A stretch of 64,000 nt of DNA from Luteimonas huabeiensis HB2 (lineage in GTDB: Bacteria > Pseudomonadota > Gammaproteobacteria > Xanthomonadales > Xanthomonadaceae), in assembly GCF_000559025.1 (NCBI RefSeq), contig NZ_JAAN01000024.1:62001-126000 (forward strand). The letters are read 5' to 3'. Below the pieces are notes generated by a model that saw only the letters and a list, made by a program, of their open reading frames with translations, had not been told where the DNA came from and ran no database searches. Shown here one piece after another: positions 19,429-28,629 of this stretch. A program made the translations under genes and the position numbers. The stretch's first letter is position 1. The number at the start of each line of letters is the position of its first letter.

Positions 19429-19641
19429 ATGCCCCGCATCCGCTTCGCGCTCGACCGCGACTTCGTCGAACTCAACCAATTGCTCAAGCTCGTCGGGCTG
19501 GTCGACAGCGGCGGCGCCGGCAAGGCGCTGGTGGCCGCCGGCGAGGTGCGCGTGGACGGCGCGGTCGAGCTGCGCAAGACCGCCAAGATCCGCGCCGGCC
19601 AGCGCGTGCGCGTCGGCGAGGTGGAGATCGAGGTCGCATAG
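19429..19641 (+). CDS. S4-domain RNA-binding protein, YbcJ-like
   Basis: A 70-residue protein that is essentially one S4 RNA-binding domain (IRFALDRDFVELNQLLKLVG, DSGGAGKALVAAGEVRVDG, KIRAGQRVRVGEVEIEV). E. coli YbcJ is the closest familiar homologue; its target RNA is not established. The start is ATG at 19429, which matches the family N-terminus. It lies 38 bp after the DUF4105 gene and may be co-transcribed with it. Confidence 0.85.
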   Translation: MPRIRFALDRDFVELNQLLKLVGLVDSGGAGKALVAAGEVRVDGAVELRKTAKIRAGQRVRVGEVEIEVA

Positions 19642-19747
19642 CGCGGTCCGACGCCGGCAGCGATGCCTGACGCCGCGTGCATCTGCCTGAACGCCGCCGG
19701 CGCGTCTCCACGGGCGCCTCATGCGACGGCGGCCAGCATGCGCGGCC

Positions 19748-20590
19748 ATGAACCACGCAACCGCTGCCTCTTCCCGCTGGCTGCGCGAGGCGAAGTGCCT
19801 GGCCGTACGCCCCTGCGAAGACTGGGACCTGGTCCTGGGCGACGGCCCGGTGCTGGCGGCCGCGATCCACGATGGGCACGCCATGCGCGATTCGCTGCGC
19901 GAGCGGCTGCTGATCGACACCGAGACCCGCCGCCGCGACGAGGACCCGCTGACCGGGCTGTTCGCCGGCGTCGGGGATGTCCGCCTGCGGGCGCGCCGCT
20001 CGCGCTTCGAGGTCGATCTGAACCGCCCGCGCGACAAGGCGCTGTCCAGCGATCCTGCCGACACCTGGGGCATCCGCTTCTGGAACGGCGAGCTGCCGGC
20101 CGAGGAAATCGAGCACTCGCAGGCCATCCACGACCGCTTCTATGCGATGGCGGCCGAGCTGCTGGACGCCCTGCTCGATCGCCACGGCAGCCTGCTGGTG
20201 CTCGACCTGCACAGCTACAACCACCGCCGCGACGGCGCCGAAGCCGCGCCCGCGCCGGCCGACGGCAATCCGGAGATCGATCTCGGCGCGACCACGCTCG
20301 ACCGCGGCCGCTGGGGCGAGGTGGTGGACGCGTTCGCCGATGCCCTGCGCGCGCAGCCGGTCGCCGGCGCCCGCCCCGACGTGCGCGAGAACGTGCGCTA
20401 TCCGGGCGGCGGCTACTTCCCGGAGTGGATCCACGCCCGCTACGGCAACCGGATCTGCACGCTGTCCATCGAGTACAAGAAGACCTTCATGGACGAGTGG
20501 ACCGGCCAGGCCGACATCGCGCGCCTGTATGACCTGCGCGAGGGCCTGGAGCGCGCGGTGGCCGCGGTGCGCGGCGCGTTCGGCGCATGA
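19748..20590 (+). CDS. N-formylglutamate amidohydrolase-family protein
   Basis: A 280-residue zinc amidohydrolase-like protein. The family motifs are seen as AAIHDGHAMRDSL (metal-binding His), FEVDLNRPRDKAL (conserved Asp-Asn-Arg) and LLVLDLHSYNHRR (DxHS). Family members (HutG type) release formate and glutamate from N-formylglutamate, or act on related N-acyl amino acids. No histidine-degradation genes are nearby; instead it overlaps by 4 bp (ATGA) a QEGLA-motif peptidase gene, which itself overlaps an ATP-grasp gene. The genuine substrate is therefore probably not N-formylglutamate. The start at ATG 19748 is favoured over an upstream ATG at 19721 by the family length. Confidence 0.85.
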   Translation: MNHATAASSRWLREAKCLAVRPCEDWDLVLGDGPVLAAAIHDGHAMRDSLRERLLIDTETRRRDEDPLTGLFAGVGDVRLRARRSRFEVDLNRPRDKALSSDPADTWGIRFWNGELPAEEIEHSQAIHDRFYAMAAELLDALLDRHGSLLVLDLHSYNHRRDGAEAAPAPADGNPEIDLGATTLDRGRWGEVVDAFADALRAQPVAGARPDVRENVRYPGGGYFPEWIHARYGNRICTLSIEYKKTFMDEWTGQADIARLYDLREGLERAVAAVRGAFGA

Positions 20591-21792
20591 ACACCGCCGC
20601 GCGGCCCGCCGATACCGCGCCGCGCGCGCTGCCGCCGGTGGCTGCGGCGGTGGACGCGGAACTGGCCAGGCTCGACGCCGAACTCGACTGGCTGCTGGCG
20701 CTGTCGCCGATCGGCAACGACGCGCTGTGGCGGGCCTTCGAGGACAGCGGCCGCCAGGAAGCGCCGGCGCTGCGCTACATCGACCTCGGACTCGACCTCG
20801 ATACCGCCCGCGCGCGCCTGGAAGCGCTGCCGGTGGAGAACATCGAATCGCCGCTGCTGGCCGGCCTGCTGGCCGAGAAGCGCGACGAACTCGTGCGGCA
20901 GGTCGAGCTGGTGCGGCTGCGCGGCCGTCCCGGCTTCGTCGAGGCCAGCGTGGCGCTGTTCGGCGGCGTCGAACCCGAATTGCTGGCGCTGGCCGAACGG
21001 ATCCTGCGCGAGGTGCCGACCAGCGCACCGCTGCCCGCCGACGCCGGCATCGACGAGACGATGGCCGCGGTCGAGGCCGAACTGGCCTGGTACGGCGAGC
21101 GCGCGCCGGACTTCCATGCCGAGGTCATCGTCGATACCGACCTCAACTCGATGATGATGGTCTCGCACGGCACGTTCTACGTGGACGGCAACCTGCGCCT
21201 GCCGCGCGCGCGCCTGCAGCCGCTGATCCAGCACGAGATCGGCACCCACGTGGTCACCCGCCACAACGGCGCGCGGCAACCGCTGGCGCAACTGAAAGTG
21301 GGACTGGCCCACTACGATCCGCTGCAGGAAGGGCTGGGCGTGCTGGCGGAATTCCTGGCCGGCTACCTGCCGGGCGAGCGCCTGCGGGTGCTGGCCGCGC
21401 GCGTGGTCGCCACCGCGATGGCGCTGGAAGGCGGCGACGTGCCTGGAATCTTCGAGCGGCTGCACGCCGCCGAGGGGCTGCCGACCGACGACGCCTTCGA
21501 CGTGGCGGTGCGCGCGCTGCGCGGCGGCGGGCTGACCAAGGACGCGGTGTACCTGCGCGGCCTGCGCGACCTGGTCGCGTACCTGCACGCCGGCGGCGAC
21601 TTCGAGGCACTGTTCGCCGGCAAGTTCGCGCTCGCCCACCTGCCCGCGCTCGAAGCGCTGCGGGGGGCGGGCTGGCTGGCCCCGCCCGCGCTGCTGCCGC
21701 GCTACTGCGGCGGCGACGATTTCCCGCACCGGCTGTCGCTGTGCCGCAGCCTGCCCGTGCACCGCCTCTACCACACGGAACCCGCCGCATGA
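20587..21792 (+). CDS. QEGLA-motif/DUF1704 putative zinc carboxypeptidase (MATCAP-like)
   Basis: A 401-residue protein of the family called flavohemoglobin expression-modulating QEGLA motif protein. The zinc-protease motif HEIGTH is at residues 216-221 (LIQHEIGTHVVTRHNG) and the family motif QEGLG starts at residue 247 (YDPLQEGLGVLAEFL), supplying a likely third metal ligand. The same Pfam family includes the eukaryotic MATCAP enzymes, which remove the C-terminal tyrosine of tubulin. A peptidase role in bacteria is an inference. The start codon overlaps the upstream stop as ATGA, and the stop overlaps the downstream ATG in the same way, so the three proteins are probably made together. Confidence 0.85.
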   Translation: MNTAARPADTAPRALPPVAAAVDAELARLDAELDWLLALSPIGNDALWRAFEDSGRQEAPALRYIDLGLDLDTARARLEALPVENIESPLLAGLLAEKRDELVRQVELVRLRGRPGFVEASVALFGGVEPELLALAERILREVPTSAPLPADAGIDETMAAVEAELAWYGERAPDFHAEVIVDTDLNSMMMVSHGTFYVDGNLRLPRARLQPLIQHEIGTHVVTRHNGARQPLAQLKVGLAHYDPLQEGLGVLAEFLAGYLPGERLRVLAARVVATAMALEGGDVPGIFERLHAAEGLPTDDAFDVAVRALRGGGLTKDAVYLRGLRDLVAYLHAGGDFEALFAGKFALAHLPALEALRGAGWLAPPALLPRYCGGDDFPHRLSLCRSLPVHRLYHTEPAA

Positions 21793-22850
21793 CCCGCGCC
21801 GCCATCGCCATCGGCTTCGTCGTCAACCGCATCGAGACCGAGCAGGACAACTACACCACCATCCGCCTGGCCCGGACCGCCGCCGCGCGCGGCCATCGCG
21901 TCGCCGTGATCGGGCTGGGCGACTTCATCTACGACGCCGACGGCCGCGTCTGCGCCAGGGCGCGCATCCCGCGCCGCGGCGACTACGCCGACGACGCCGC
22001 GCTGCTGGCCGAGCTGCAGGCCGAGGACGCGACCAGCGAGCGCATCTGCGTCGAGGATCTGGACGTGCTGATACTGCGCAGCGATCCGGCCGAGGAACTG
22101 GAGGACCGGCCCTGGGCGCCCAACAGCGGCCTGCTGTTCGCGCAGCTGGCCGCGGCCAAGCACGTCATCGTGCTCAACGATCCGACCCACCTCACCGACG
22201 CCGCCAACAAGACCTATTTCCAGCACTTCCCCGAAGCCCTGCGGCCCGAGACCTGCATCACCCTGAACCCCGACGAGATCAAGGCCTTCATCGCCGCCCA
22301 CGGCGGCCACGGGGTCATCAAGCCGCTGCAGGGTTCCGGCGGCCAGAGCGTGTTCGTGGTGGCCCCCGACAGCGAGGCCAACCTCAACCAGATGATCGAC
22401 GCGGTGGTCCGCGACGGCTACGCCATCGTGCAGGAGTACCTGCCGGCGGCGAAAGATGGCGACCTGCGCCTGCTCACCCTCAACGGCCGCCCGTTGCGGG
22501 TCGACGGCACCTACGCCTGCCTGCGCCGCTACAGCGGCAGCGGCGACGCGCGCAGCAACATCAGCGCCGGCGGCCGCTACGAGGCCGCCGAGCCCGACGC
22601 CGACGCGCTTCGCCTTGCCGAGATCGCGGCCCCGAAACTGGTGCGCGACGGCATGTACTTCGCCGGCCTGGACATCGTCGGCGACAAGATGATGGAGATC
22701 AACGTCGACACGCCGGGCGGCCTGAACATGATCGAGGACCTCACCGGCGTGGACTTCAGCGGGCACATCGTCGCCGACCTGGAGCGCAAGGTGCACCTGC
22801 GCGACCAGTACGGCCGCACCCTGCGCAACGTCGAGCTGGCGATGCTGTAG
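21789..22850 (+). CDS. GshB-like ATP-grasp ligase
   Basis: A 353-residue ATP-grasp protein resembling glutathione synthetase. Residues 1-50 or so match the GshB N-terminal domain (GFVVNRIETEQDNYTTIRLA). The ATP-binding part has GHGVIKPLQGSGGQSVFVV, YAIVQEYLPAAKDGDLRLL, and the magnesium-binding end MMEINVDTPGGLNMIEDLTG with its Glu and Asn. GshB joins gamma-glutamylcysteine and glycine, but no gshA is adjacent, and this gene is fused by ATGA overlap to a putative carboxypeptidase gene. It may thus ligate another amino acid or peptide. Tubulin tyrosine ligase, the eukaryotic counterpart of MATCAP, is also an ATP-grasp enzyme. Confidence 0.85.
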   Translation: MTRAAIAIGFVVNRIETEQDNYTTIRLARTAAARGHRVAVIGLGDFIYDADGRVCARARIPRRGDYADDAALLAELQAEDATSERICVEDLDVLILRSDPAEELEDRPWAPNSGLLFAQLAAAKHVIVLNDPTHLTDAANKTYFQHFPEALRPETCITLNPDEIKAFIAAHGGHGVIKPLQGSGGQSVFVVAPDSEANLNQMIDAVVRDGYAIVQEYLPAAKDGDLRLLTLNGRPLRVDGTYACLRRYSGSGDARSNISAGGRYEAAEPDADALRLAEIAAPKLVRDGMYFAGLDIVGDKMMEINVDTPGGLNMIEDLTGVDFSGHIVADLERKVHLRDQYGRTLRNVELAML

Positions 22851-22869
22851 AGGCTGGGCCGTAGAGGCC

Positions 22870-22887
22870 GGGATCGCACCCGATCCC
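22870..22887 (+). terminator. Weak hairpin after the three-gene unit
   Basis: GGGATCG and CGATCCC form a 7-bp stem with a CACC loop 20 nt past the ligase stop. No U-tract follows, so it is only a tentative terminator. Confidence 0.3.
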
Positions 22888-22899
22888 TCGCGCCCCGCG

Positions 22900-23001
22900 C
22901 CGTTGCTGTCGCTCGCCACCGGACCGGCGGCCTCCCCGCTCGCGGCGTTCGCGGACCTCGCGGCCGCATTCGGGGCCGGACCCACTGCTTGCGGTCGGCG
23001 T
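22900..23001 (-). pseudogene. Decayed fragment of a yjdM (PhnA-type) gene
   Basis: About 102 bp here align, with one short gap and scattered substitutions, to 24351-24453 inside the intact yjdM gene (for example the shared ACCGGACCGGCGGCCTCC and GCGGTCGGCGT). The copy corresponds to codons 16-50 of yjdM on the same strand. It lacks the start, zinc ribbon and C-terminal half. The flanking 22851-23175 interval (325 bp) holds no other recognisable gene. Confidence 0.7.
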
Positions 23002-23175
23002 CGGCATCGGCACGCTGGCTCAGCCTACCGCCATGCGCCGAATCACAGCGGATCGAACGCTGCGTCCATATGCGGCTACGGGCAAGAGCCCCGAATCATG
23101 TCGAAGAAACGGACTTGACGCGAACAAAATCCGACCACCAGACTCCCCCGCGCTACCTCGTTGGCGGAACAGCAC

Positions 23176-24018
23176 ATGAGCACTAAGGGGATATGCTTTC
23201 TTTTGGCACTATGCGCTTCACTCCTCGCCTCCGCCTGCGCAGGATTACCCGCCACCGGTGAATTCTGGGCCGTGAGGCAAATCAGATTCGGTGGCAGCGA
23301 GTTCATCGACTCCACCAGCGCTTTGGAGGGGGATCCATCAACCCCTCTTAAACGGGAAATTTCGAGCACGATCGTGGCGAGCGCGGCTGCAAAGGATGGC
23401 TCGATGTTGACGGTGGCCAGAGACACCGAATTCGATAGCCCCGCGTGGAACGACACGGAATGGCTGCATGAAGAAATCGAGAACGCAGTCCACTGGCTAA
23501 GATATGCGTCCGAACGCGCAGAAAGACCGATCGACCTGAGATTGGTCTTCGTAAGACCTGAGTCGAGACTGAGAATAGTCAGGCGCCACGAGGCGACGGA
23601 TTACGCAATCATCGAAATCTATGTCACGGCAAGCGACGAATCCAACATCGCCTTCAGAACCTCCGTCAGAAACTCGATATCCACGGGCCTGCACGAGAGC
23701 CTGCATGCCAGTGCGGCAGCGGCAGCCCGGAAGCAAGACGAAGAATACCTGGCCGCGTTTCTCGAGATATGCTTTCTTTCGTCTCTGTTGACGACGAACG
23801 ACAGATTGCACTTGCCTGCCGTCCCTCCGGCGCAACACGGGCCACGGGTATTGAGGAGAAGCGCTGACGGCGCGCGGAGAGCATTGCAAGAAGCCCGTAC
23901 CGTGATTGGTGGATCGGCCACTCTCGAGGGTACCGACGAGGACGCGAGAAAGGCGATCGCCAACCATTGCCAATCGACGCTCGATCGTGCAATCCGGCGC
24001 CGGAAGCCCGGACGGTAA
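23176..24018 (+). CDS. Putative HExxH lipoprotein, unrecognised family
   Basis: A 280-residue protein that I do not recognise. The N-terminus MSTKGICFLLALCASLLASA ends in a cysteine-containing CAGL, a plausible but imperfect lipobox. HESLH at residues 173-177 is a textbook HExxH zinc-protease motif in a helical context (STGLHESLHASAAAA). Codon use differs sharply from neighbouring genes: AGA, ATA, AAA and TTG codons are frequent and base composition is visibly lower in GC, pointing to horizontal acquisition. It sits between a decayed yjdM fragment and intact yjdM, convergent with the latter. Start ATG 23176 is chosen because it opens the signal peptide; the ribosome binding site is weak. Confidence 0.6.
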   Translation: MSTKGICFLLALCASLLASACAGLPATGEFWAVRQIRFGGSEFIDSTSALEGDPSTPLKREISSTIVASAAAKDGSMLTVARDTEFDSPAWNDTEWLHEEIENAVHWLRYASERAERPIDLRLVFVRPESRLRIVRRHEATDYAIIEIYVTASDESNIAFRTSVRNSISTGLHESLHASAAAAARKQDEEYLAAFLEICFLSSLLTTNDRLHLPAVPPAQHGPRVLRRSADGARRALQEARTVIGGSATLEGTDEDARKAIANHCQSTLDRAIRRRKPGR

Positions 24019-24157
24019 GCAATGCGGCCAGTGCAGGCCAGCTCCATGGCCACGCGTTATCGCCGCCACGCTTCCCGGTCAACTGCAGGGAGCCTGGTGA
24101 ATTTGCCGGCGACCGGGCCCCGCCGCTTCGCTGCACCCGATTCGGAAGACGCCTCGC

Positions 24158-24499
24158 TCAGGCCTTGCGCAGGAACTGCGTCTTCAGCACCAGGCCCTTG
24201 ATCTTGTCGGAATGGCCTTCGATGTGCTCCGGGTCGTCCTCGACCAGGCGGATGTTGCGGATCACCGTGCCCTGCTTGAGCGGGATCGACGATCCCTTGA
24301 CCTTGAGGTCCTTGATCACCACGACGGTGTCGCCGGCGGCCAGCGGGTTGCCGTTGCTGTCGCGCACCACCGGACCGGCGGCCTCCTCGCTCGCGGCGCT
24401 GGCGGGCCATTCGTGGCCGCAATCGGGGCAGACCCACTGGTCGCGGTCGGCGTAGACGTTGGAGCGCCCGCACTGCGGGCAATCGGGAAACTCGGACAT
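24158..24499 (-). CDS. yjdM: Zinc-ribbon protein YjdM (PhnA family)
   Basis: A 113-residue protein. The N-terminal zinc ribbon has CPQCGRS and CPDCGHEW, followed by the KOW-like domain DSNGNPLAAGDTVVVIKDLKVKGSS and the terminal GLVLKTQFLRKA. It was historically annotated as alkylphosphonate utilisation protein PhnA, but no phosphonate genes are near and the true role is unknown. It is divergent from the acyl-CoA synthetase gene. A partial decayed copy of the gene lies about 1.4 kb to the left, beyond the low-GC lipoprotein gene. Confidence 0.92.
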   Translation of the reverse strand: MSEFPDCPQCGRSNVYADRDQWVCPDCGHEWPASAASEEAAGPVVRDSNGNPLAAGDTVVVIKDLKVKGSSIPLKQGTVIRNIRLVEDDPEHIEGHSDKIKGLVLKTQFLRKA

Positions 24500-24524
24500 C
24501 GTGGGTTCCTGGAAAGCGCGCCGT

Positions 24525-24530
24525 ATTGTA
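24525..24530 (-). promoter_or_regulatory. Candidate -10 hexamer of yjdM
   Basis: On the minus strand TACAAT (in CCTACAATACGG) lies 26 bp before the yjdM start codon. It matches the recurring -10 pattern of this window. Confidence 0.35.
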
Positions 24531-24603
24531 GGCGATCGCCTGCGGTGCGCCCGGCGCGCGGTCGCGGTTAGGATGGAGCCCCGCCCGTTCCGTGCGCCAG
24601 CCG

Positions 24604-26313
<1,710 letters not shown>

Positions 26314-26334
26314 CCGTCCCCGCCCGGCGCGCCC

Positions 26335-26907
26335 CTACGCCGCCGGCGCGCGCGCCAGCCACTTGCGCGCCATGCGGCGCAGCGAGGGATCGGCGTCGCC
26401 GTCGCGCGCGAGGTCGTCGATGCCGCGCCAGGCCAGCGCCAGCGATTCCGCGCTGACCGCGCAGCGCTCGTCGGCGCCGGCGCGGACCACGTAGCGCACG
26501 TCGTAGTGCCAGTGCGCCGGCACCCCGCCGTGCTCGGGGATGCGGTGGCGGTCGAGGTCGAAGATGCCCGGCTCCAGCCGCAGCCCGGCGACGCCGGTCT
26601 CCTCCTGCGCCTCGCGCAACGCCACGGCCGCCAGGTCCGGATCGCCATCGGCATGGCCGCCGGGCTGCAGCCAGCGGCCGAGCTTGCGGTGGTGCACCAG
26701 CAGCGTGCGCCGGCCGTCGGCGCTGACCAGCCAGGCCGAGGCGGTGAAGTGGCCGGCGAGGCGCTCGCGCACGAACGGATCCGCGGCGTCCCCGGCGAGT
26801 TCGATGAATGCGGCGGTCGCCGCCGCCTCCTCGCGCCAGCGGCGCCCGTAGGCGGCCAGTTCGGCGGCCAGGCGGGGGCGACGGCTGGTCGCGGCGGGCA
26901 TCGGCAT
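26335..26907 (-). CDS. Nudix hydrolase
   Basis: A 190-residue Nudix-fold pyrophosphohydrolase. The Nudix box is GHADGDPDLAAVALREAQEE followed by TGV. The catalytic REAQEETG part is intact, but the first glutamate of the consensus (G-x5-E) is replaced by proline. The N-terminal helical part (RPRLAAELAAYGRRWREEAA) precedes the box, and the substrate could be a nucleoside diphosphate derivative, though none can be named. The start is ATG at 26907; a second ATG two codons later and a longer in-frame opening upstream exist. It is convergent with the acyl-CoA synthetase and divergent from the permease gene. Confidence 0.85.
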   Translation of the reverse strand: MPMPAATSRRPRLAAELAAYGRRWREEAAATAAFIELAGDAADPFVRERLAGHFTASAWLVSADGRRTLLVHHRKLGRWLQPGGHADGDPDLAAVALREAQEETGVAGLRLEPGIFDLDRHRIPEHGGVPAHWHYDVRYVVRAGADERCAVSAESLALAWRGIDDLARDGDADPSLRRMARKWLARAPAA

Positions 26908-27071
26908 CGGCGGTTCCGGCAGGCGGGTCGCGGCATTATCCCTGCCTTCATGCGCTTGTGATCGTCCTGCAGCTTTGGCAAGGTACGGCGGTTGCGGGGG
27001 CGCGGCACGACGACCGCCGGCACCGATCATCGCGGCCGCGGCGATCGAGAACTCATCCTTCGGGGAACCAG

Positions 27072-28574
27072 ATGTTCAACAACCTGCTCATCAAGAAGCC
27101 GATCCAGGCCCAGCCGCACGTGGACGCAGGGGAGCCCGTCGAAGGAAGCATCCGGGGGGAAGCGACGTTCAAGCGCACGCTCACCGCCAAGCATCTGGTG
27201 ATGCTCGGCCTGGGCGCGGTCATCGGTGCGGGCATCTTCGTCATCACCGGAACCGCCGCGGCCAATCACGCCGGCCCGGCGATCATGCTCAGCTTCGTCA
27301 TCGCCGGATTCGCCTGCGCCATGGCCGGCCTCTGCTACGCCGAGTTCGCGGCCATGATCCCCGCCTCGGGCAGCGCCTACAGCTACACCTACGCCACGCT
27401 GGGCGAAGCGGTGGCCTGGTTCGTCGGCTGGAGCCTGGTGCTCGAGTACCTGTTCGCCGCGTCCACCGTGGCCGTCGGCTGGTCCGGCTATACGCTCAGC
27501 TTCCTGGAAAGCATCGGGATCCACATTCCCGCCGCGCTCAGCCAGGCGCCGATCAATTTCTGCACGCACGAGGCGGCCTCGGCCGGCACCTGCGAGTTCG
27601 GTAGCTTCGTGCTCACGGGCGCGCTGTTCAACCTGCCGGCGGTGCTGATCATCGCCGCCGTCGCGACGCTGTGCTACGTCGGCATCACCCAGTCGGCGAC
27701 CGCGAACGCCATCATCGTGTCGGTCAAGGTGCTGGTGATCCTGCTGCTGCTGGGGTTCGGCGCGCAGTACGTGAACGCCGAGAACTGGCTGCCCTTCGTG
27801 CCGGAGAACCAGGGCGGCGACCGCTTCGGCTGGGAAGGGGTCGTGCGCGGCGCCTCGATCGTGTTCTTCGCCTACATCGGCTTCGACGCGGTGTCCACCG
27901 CGGCGCAGGAGGTGAAGAACCCGCAGCGCGACATGCCGATCGGCATCCTCGGCTCGCTCCTGCTGTGCACGGTGATCTACATCGCGGTCTCGGCGGTGTT
28001 GACCGGCATCGCGCCCTACACGTCGCTGGGCACGGCCAAGCCCGTCGCCACCGCGCTGGAAGCCTATCCCGCCCTGTCCTGGCTCAAGAGCCTGGTCGAG
28101 ATCGGCGCCATCGCCGGCCTGACGACGGTGATCCTGGTCATGCTGATGGGGCAGCCGCGCATCTTCTATTCGATGGCCCAGGACGGGCTGCTGCCGCGCT
28201 TCTTCGGGGCGATCCACCCGAAGTTCCAGACGCCCCACAAGGGCACCGTGCTGGTCGCGCTGATCGCCGCCGTCATGGCCGCGCTGCTGCCGATCCAGTT
28301 GCTGGGCGACGTGGTGTCGATGGGCACCCTGGTGGCCTTCGCCACCGTCTGCATCGGCGTGATGGTCCTGCGGCGCACGCAGCCGGGCCTGCACCGCCCG
28401 TTCCGCGTTCCCGCGGTCTATCTGGTCGGCACGCTGGGCGTGCTCTTCTGCCTGGGTCTGGTCGCGATCATGCCGCTGCTCAACTGGCTGGTGCTGCTGA
28501 GCTGGACGGTGATCGGCTTCATCGTCTACTTCGCCTACGGCTACCGCCGGAGCAAGCTGCGCCACCCGCGCTGA
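27072..28574 (+). CDS. APC-family amino acid permease (cationic amino acid transporter-like)
   Basis: A 500-residue inner-membrane transporter of the amino acid-polyamine-organocation superfamily. The first transmembrane segment has LGAVIGAGIFVITGTAAANH, the conserved substrate-binding glycine motif. About twelve hydrophobic segments are apparent, with the segment-6 motif FFAYIGFDAVSTAAQEVKNPQRDMP typical of CAT/YfnA-type permeases. The N-terminal 35 residues (MFNNLLIKKPIQ) are cytoplasmic. The start is ATG at 27072. A second APC gene follows in the same direction 55 bp after its stop, perhaps in one operon. Substrate unknown, probably an amino acid. Confidence 0.9.
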   Translation: MFNNLLIKKPIQAQPHVDAGEPVEGSIRGEATFKRTLTAKHLVMLGLGAVIGAGIFVITGTAAANHAGPAIMLSFVIAGFACAMAGLCYAEFAAMIPASGSAYSYTYATLGEAVAWFVGWSLVLEYLFAASTVAVGWSGYTLSFLESIGIHIPAALSQAPINFCTHEAASAGTCEFGSFVLTGALFNLPAVLIIAAVATLCYVGITQSATANAIIVSVKVLVILLLLGFGAQYVNAENWLPFVPENQGGDRFGWEGVVRGASIVFFAYIGFDAVSTAAQEVKNPQRDMPIGILGSLLLCTVIYIAVSAVLTGIAPYTSLGTAKPVATALEAYPALSWLKSLVEIGAIAGLTTVILVMLMGQPRIFYSMAQDGLLPRFFGAIHPKFQTPHKGTVLVALIAAVMAALLPIQLLGDVVSMGTLVAFATVCIGVMVLRRTQPGLHRPFRVPAVYLVGTLGVLFCLGLVAIMPLLNWLVLLSWTVIGFIVYFAYGYRRSKLRHPR

Positions 28575-28629
28575 CCGGGCCGCACGGCCGCGCCCGCCCG
28601 TCCCCGTCCTGGCCGAACCGGCACCGCCC

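Noticed and set aside
19748..20590. Naming the amidohydrolase hutG
   Set aside because: No other histidine-utilisation gene is near and the gene is coupled to an unrelated peptidase/ligase pair, so the specific name is not supported.
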